Of a stretch of DNA of 10,253 bases, positions 6,918 through 10,253 are shown one piece after another. Made by a program: the position numbers and the translations under genes. Origin of the DNA: Larix sibirica (lineage: Eukaryota; Streptophyta; Pinopsida; Pinales; Pinaceae); the NCBI GenBank assembly GCA_004151065.3, contig NWUY0300035313.1, positions 14,917 to 25,169 on the forward strand. Direction: 5' to 3'. Position 1 is the first letter of the stretch; the number at the start of each line of letters is the position of its first letter. The notes under the pieces were generated by a model, which saw only the letters and a program-made list of their open reading frames with translations, did not search any database and was not told the DNA's origin.

Positions 6918-7404
6918 NTTATTGGATTTTTGGGAGTCTTTGCTTGTCCTTGGTCTGGTTAGGACCCCTTGGAAGTGTGATGTTTGCCTTTTTATTAGTC
7001 TTGGCTTGATTTTTGGGTATTTTAAAGCCAATTTAGACTTGATTGGATCATTTTGGATTGTTTTAACCCAAGTTGGATCTCTTTGGACCAATTTGGAACT
7101 TTTTGACCCAATTTGGATATGTTTGGATCGATTTGAACTTGTTTGAGTTGATTTGGAACCATTTGAGTTTGTTTGGGTCAATTTGAATCTCTTTGAGGGA
7201 ACGAGTTCTCTTTTGGTAGATTTATTTTTCTCTTTGAGTTTGTGTACTTTGGGATTTCCTTTGAAGAGGAAGTTCAAGGATTTTTCTATTTTTTTTGTTC
7301 CTCATTGCATTGGTTAGGTGCAATAATCAAACCTTCCCAAACCTTGAACCCTAGTAGGTCTTCTTGCTTGTTGGAATTTAGAGGTCATCTCATGTACTTC
7401 TTTC
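6918..7404 (+). repeat. Left arm of a large inverted repeat
   Basis: This stretch is the imperfect reverse complement of 7547-8034. Shared landmarks (left arm sense) are ATTGGATTTTTGGGAGTCT, GGACCCCTTGGAAGTGTGAT, the 10-bp repeat array, CTCTTTTGGTAGATTTATTT, CCCAAACCTTGAACCCTAGT and GGTCATCTCATGTACTT. The arms look roughly 85% identical by eye, with small indels. Outside 6918 the similarity is lost or very weak. A frame open on the minus strand (6819-7277) is a by-product of the 10-bp period and is not called as a gene. Confidence 0.92.
7033..7197 (+). repeat. Phased 10-bp repeat array, left arm
   Basis: About sixteen consecutive 10-bp units lie in unbroken register, with consensus TTGGANNNNT (clearest from 7073 to 7197: TTGGATCTCT, TTGGACCAAT, TTGGAACTTT, TTGACCCAAT and so on). 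The first four or five bases of each unit are conserved and the last five are free. No indel breaks the register over ~165 bp. Ten base pairs is close to one helical turn. Confidence 0.9.
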
Positions 7405-7546
7405 AATATTTTGAGAGCATTATCTTCCCATTGGTTGGTGTTAGCATATGGTTGTCCTGGAATATATGAATTTACAGGATTATTGAAAAGCGGATTGGGT
7501 GGTCCAAATTTATGACCATAGTTCAGTCATACAAGCATATCAAGTG

Positions 7547-8034
7547 GAAAAAAGTACATGAGATGACCTATAAATTCCATCAATCAAGAAGAACTACTAG
7601 GGTTCAAGGTTTGGGAATTCCTGATTCTTGCACCTAACTAGTGCAATCATGAAAAAAAACAACAAAAAAATCCTTGAACTTCCACTTCAAAGGAAATACA
7701 AAAGTACACAAACTCAAAGAGCAAAATAAATCTACCAAAAGAGAATTTTTTCAGACAAAGAGTTCCAAATTGACCCAAACAAACTAAAATGGTTCCAAAT
7801 AAACTCAAATAGGTTCAAATCGATTGAAACATATCCAAATTGGGTCAAAAAGTTCTAAATTGGTCCAAAGAGATCCAACTTGGGTCAAAACAATCCAAAA
7901 TTATTCAAACAAGTCTAAATTGGCTGAAAAAGATCCAAAAACCAATCTAAGACCAATAAAAAGGCATACATCACACTTCCAAGGGGTCCTAACCAGAGCA
8001 AGGACAAGCAGAGACTCCCAAAAATCCAATAAAA
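7547..8034 (-). repeat. Right arm of the large inverted repeat
   Basis: Reverse-complement partner of 6918-7404, separated from it by a ~142-bp non-repeated spacer (7405-7546). If the minus-strand LTR/PBS call near 8341-8360 is right, this arm lies in the 5' leader of that element, about 300 bp downstream of the PBS, in the sense direction toward the palindrome centre. A transcript through both arms would fold into a long hairpin. Confidence 0.92.
7761..7940 (-). repeat. Phased 10-bp repeat array, right arm
   Basis: Eighteen 10-bp units in unbroken register, plus-strand consensus NNNTCCAAAT, the complement of the left-arm unit. Units start at 7761, 7771 and so on to 7931. The array corresponds position for position to the left arm and extends one or two units further at each side. 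The open frame at 7824-8114 passes through it only because the repeat contains few stop triplets. Confidence 0.9.
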
Positions 8035-8340
8035 ATCTCATAAGTAGGTCCAAAATGAAAAACACTACCTACATGGGAGACACACTAGTGAAACACATGC
8101 GCATTAGGGTGTGACATGCAATTGTGTAGGCCACCAAGGGTGTGTTTATACCAGACATGCTACTGTCATGAAGGTGACCTATGTGTTTGTACTGAAAGCC
8201 TCTAAAAAAAATTCCAACTCAAAAAATTGATAGTGGAAGTGTGTATTAAATCCCTAAGATCATTCCTAACTTGAAAATAGACTCAGAACTTCAAGGAAAT
8301 TGAAGAAACAAACTTGGAAAACCCCAAAGCATACAGGATT
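8035..8340 (-). other. Probable leader of minus-strand LTR element; no gene seen
   Basis: Between the right arm of the inverted repeat and the candidate primer-binding site. No open frame of note, no tandem repeat, and A/T-rich. If the PBS is real, this is untranslated leader immediately 3' of it on the minus strand. Confidence 0.3.
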
Positions 8341-8360
8341 TCTCCCCAACGGAGTCTCCA
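8341..8360 (-). other. Candidate primer-binding site of a Tat/Ogre-like Ty3/gypsy element
   Basis: The minus strand reads TGGAGACTCCGTTGGGGAGA. As I remember it, plant Tat/Ogre-lineage Ty3/gypsy elements use a site reading TGGCGACTCCGCTGGGGA, complementary to the 3' end of a tRNA-Arg; this sequence differs from that at two of 18 positions. It begins with TGG, as it must to pair with a tRNA CCA end. The motif comparison is from memory and needs an alignment. Confidence 0.45.
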
Positions 8361-8365
8361 ATTCT

Positions 8366-8850
8366 ATTGTGATGAAAACTATCCTATGATTGGGGTTGAG
8401 GTCACCAACATACTAGGGTTGAAAAATAAGACATATAGGGTCTTGCAATAAGCAAAATAAACAAGGAGTTTGAAAATTAGAAGAACATGTACCTTATTGA
8501 TGGAGTTTGATCCTAGCTTTCTTTGCTCCTTTCTCTATTTTTAATCTAGCCCAAATTGCCCAAGCTTATACCTACAAAACCAATAAACACAACCTTCCTC
8601 AAAGACTTTTGACAATAGTAAATATTACTTATGAATTGATAGTAAATGAAGAACATGAATCTAAAACTCAACTTTCAATATAAAGAACTAGCAATCTATT
8701 CATTCAAACATGAAATCGACTCAAAATTTGGGAAGGGAAAGGATGTTAATTCTTTTATTATGAATGGAGACACGTACAATTATATATTATTTATATTATG
8801 GCACCTCATAAAACCTTGATTCTAGATCTCCTGCTTCTCTTCTCCAAGAA
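8366..8850 (-). repeat. Probable LTR (U5/R and part of U3) of the minus-strand element
   Basis: On the minus strand, upstream of the candidate PBS, the sequence has a TATA-type box (8795-8788, TATAAATA) inside an A/T stretch, then ~420 bp of T-rich noncoding sequence ending in CATCACA a few bases before the PBS. That is the expected R-U5 layout. The outer LTR end cannot be fixed because no second LTR is in the window. Confidence 0.35.
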
Positions 8851-9700
8851 TCCCAAAACACAACTCAGATGCATAAGGGTTTGAGAGCAACTAGGAAATA
8901 AATGGTAAGGGAAAGAGAGTGATGAATCCTCTAGCATAACAATACTTGAGCCAAGAGTCCTTTTCATGGACAATATCCCTTTTTTTTATAGGATAAGGAC
9001 ATGGTTATATTCGAGGAGGGAGAAATTGTAACTAATGGAGTGGTTATCCCAACCTCCAAAACTGATGCAGGAGTATTGATGCTGAGTCATCAATGTGATT
9101 GCGTGGTCACATGTTGTGGCTAGCATGGGGACGAGCTGTTATGACGTGGACAACATGATCTGTTTTGTGGTGATTCGATATCGCAATATATGTAACCATT
9201 TGATGCGTTGTCTATTTTTTGTAAGATAGGACATAGTGGCGAGTGATACTCCCTGCGTGGAGATCAAGCCAGATTAGGAAAGCCGGCTGAGTAATGATGA
9301 AGACCCGCTGTCATGGAGGGGGTCAAGTTGTTAGGTTGTTGAGTGATTCGATGATTCTGTTAGAGGGCCGAATGCATAAGTAGGGCAGAGTTGAATAACC
9401 TAAGGGTTGGTCATATAGGGGTGTGTCGGTCATTCTGTATGGAATGTAGTTTTTATGCTTATCTGTGAATGAATTTAGAAGTTATGTGTGTTTGAGAAAT
9501 ATTTCTATGCATTTGAATTAAGAACGTTTTGAGTTTCTGTCAGGTAAAGCTGTGTGCATTTGTGACCTAATTTCTTTGTGAATGAATCTCTGTTTCGCGT
9601 TCATATGATTCCTATGTGCAGTGAAGAACACCCTAAACATTTGCAGACTGATCACCATTAAGTTGTTTAAGTCTAATTCTTGTTTGTGTTTAGTTTTCCC
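8850..9700. other. Unassigned noncoding stretch
   Basis: No convincing gene, RNA gene, tandem repeat or known element motif was found. A T8 run followed by ATAGGATAAGG (about 8979-8998) and a CAG|GTAAAG splice-donor-like site (about 9541-9549), with an ATGTGCAG acceptor-like site near 9620, are the only visible signals, and none is backed by coding sequence. G+C rises gradually toward the right end. Confidence 0.4.
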
Positions 9701-9899
9701 TAATATCCAGACGAGGGTCGAGCTGGTTTGGTCGTTTCCATGATCAATCGACCGAGAGGTCGCAGAGCCATAGAGTAAAACTAGTGAGTTGAAGTCGGAC
9801 GGCTCAGATAGATGCCGAGGCGAAGATCGACGACGGGGAAAGGTCACCCGTAGTGAAGCAGCGCAGAAATTAACCTTTCCGTAAGCCTAAGTGAAGGAT

Positions 9900-10253
9900 C
9901 CCGCCTTGATCCTAGATCAACGACCGTGATCAGATCCGCAAAGGATCGACGGTGGAGACAGCGTCCCGCAAAAGGGAGAAGCGCGGAGATTAGCGGCGAG
10001 GCGTTGCGAAGCTCAGTTGCGGAGAGTCTTTGCGGAAGGACTTTTCGAGAAAGTCGGGAGAACACCCCGCAATCCGCAAGTGCGGAAAGGATATTGCGGA
10101 AAGGAGGTCGCGGAGAAGACGACTGCGGAAGGCATTTGCGGAAGGACGTCGTGGTTGCGGAATGAAGGTGATTCCGCAAGAACATTGTGGAAGGTCATAT
10201 TCGAAGGAAGGAGGCCCAGAACGCTGCGGAGAGCCTATGTTGAAGGTAAGGGC
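9900..10253 (+). repeat. GC-rich region with dispersed TGCGGA / TCCGCA motif
   Basis: TGCGGA occurs at 10018, 10031, 10081, 10095, 10124, 10137, 10156 and 10225, often followed by AAGG and often 13-14 bp apart. Its reverse complement TCCGCA occurs at 9935, 10073 and 10173. The block is purine-rich on the + strand, CpG-rich and very unlike the rest of the window. Several overlapping frames stay open on both strands because of composition, and I cannot choose one as real. It could be the leader or gag-proximal part of a younger LTR element running off the right edge. The last bases contain AAG|GTAAGG, a possible splice donor. Confidence 0.6.

Noticed and set aside
6819-7277. 152-codon open frame on the minus strand with S/K/T/Q repeats
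   Set aside because: It is explained by the 10-bp repeat array, crosses an ambiguous base, has no conserved domain, and the corresponding frame in the other arm is open over a different range.
7824-8114. 96-codon open frame on the + strand
   Set aside because: It is the inverted-arm counterpart of the same repeat and not an independent gene.
9518-10198. Overlapping open frames on both strands near the right end
   Set aside because: The GC-rich, repeat-like composition keeps many frames open at once and none shows a recognisable domain.

Overview
The window looks like nuclear DNA from a seed plant, possibly a conifer or other gymnosperm with a large, repeat-filled genome. The reasons are the dense, decayed and mixed retrotransposon remnants, the low CpG over most of the window, plant-type T-rich intron and GTAAGC donor signals, and the absence of any bacterial gene organisation. 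One N at 6918 suggests draft sequence. No complete intact gene was found. The organism assignment is inference; only the retroelement motifs and the repeats are read directly.

Layout: (1) 1-~1885 is the 3' part of a decayed Ty1/copia-type LTR retrotransposon. It has the end of the integrase domain, a Ser/Thr/Pro-rich linker, a short polypurine tract and a probable 3' LTR. The LTR carries three 46-bp tandem repeats just upstream of a TATA box. Reverse transcriptase and RNase H are missing. (2) ~1895-5310 is a heavily mutated non-LTR (LINE) element in the + direction. It keeps recognisable endonuclease, reverse transcriptase and C-terminal zinc-motif remnants, broken by many stops and frameshifts. 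(3) 4752-5310 and 5403-5888 are two diverged direct copies of a ~0.5-kb sequence that includes the LINE 3' end, with a small GC-stemmed palindrome at the junction.

(4) 6040-6600 is the most gene-like part. On the minus strand there is a candidate first exon (6137-6237) encoding a signal peptide, followed by a good splice donor. It sits in a local CpG-rich stretch that looks like a promoter. Any further exons would lie to the left, in or beyond the LINE remnants or outside the window. (5) 6735-6835 is a tRNA-derived SINE-like head on the minus strand. (6) 6918-8034 is a large imperfect inverted repeat with arms of ~490 bp and a ~142-bp spacer. Each arm contains a phased 10-bp repeat array (consensus TTGGANNNNT).

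(7) 8341-~8800 on the minus strand looks like a primer-binding site preceded by a probable LTR of a Tat/Ogre-like Ty3/gypsy element, so the right arm of the inverted repeat may lie in that element's leader. (8) 9000-9700 holds nothing I can name. (9) 9700-10253 turns abruptly GC- and CpG-rich and carries a dispersed TGCGGA/TCCGCA motif, perhaps the leader of a younger element or the edge of a gene. The pieces do not form a pathway: this is a nested repeat landscape around one possible gene start.
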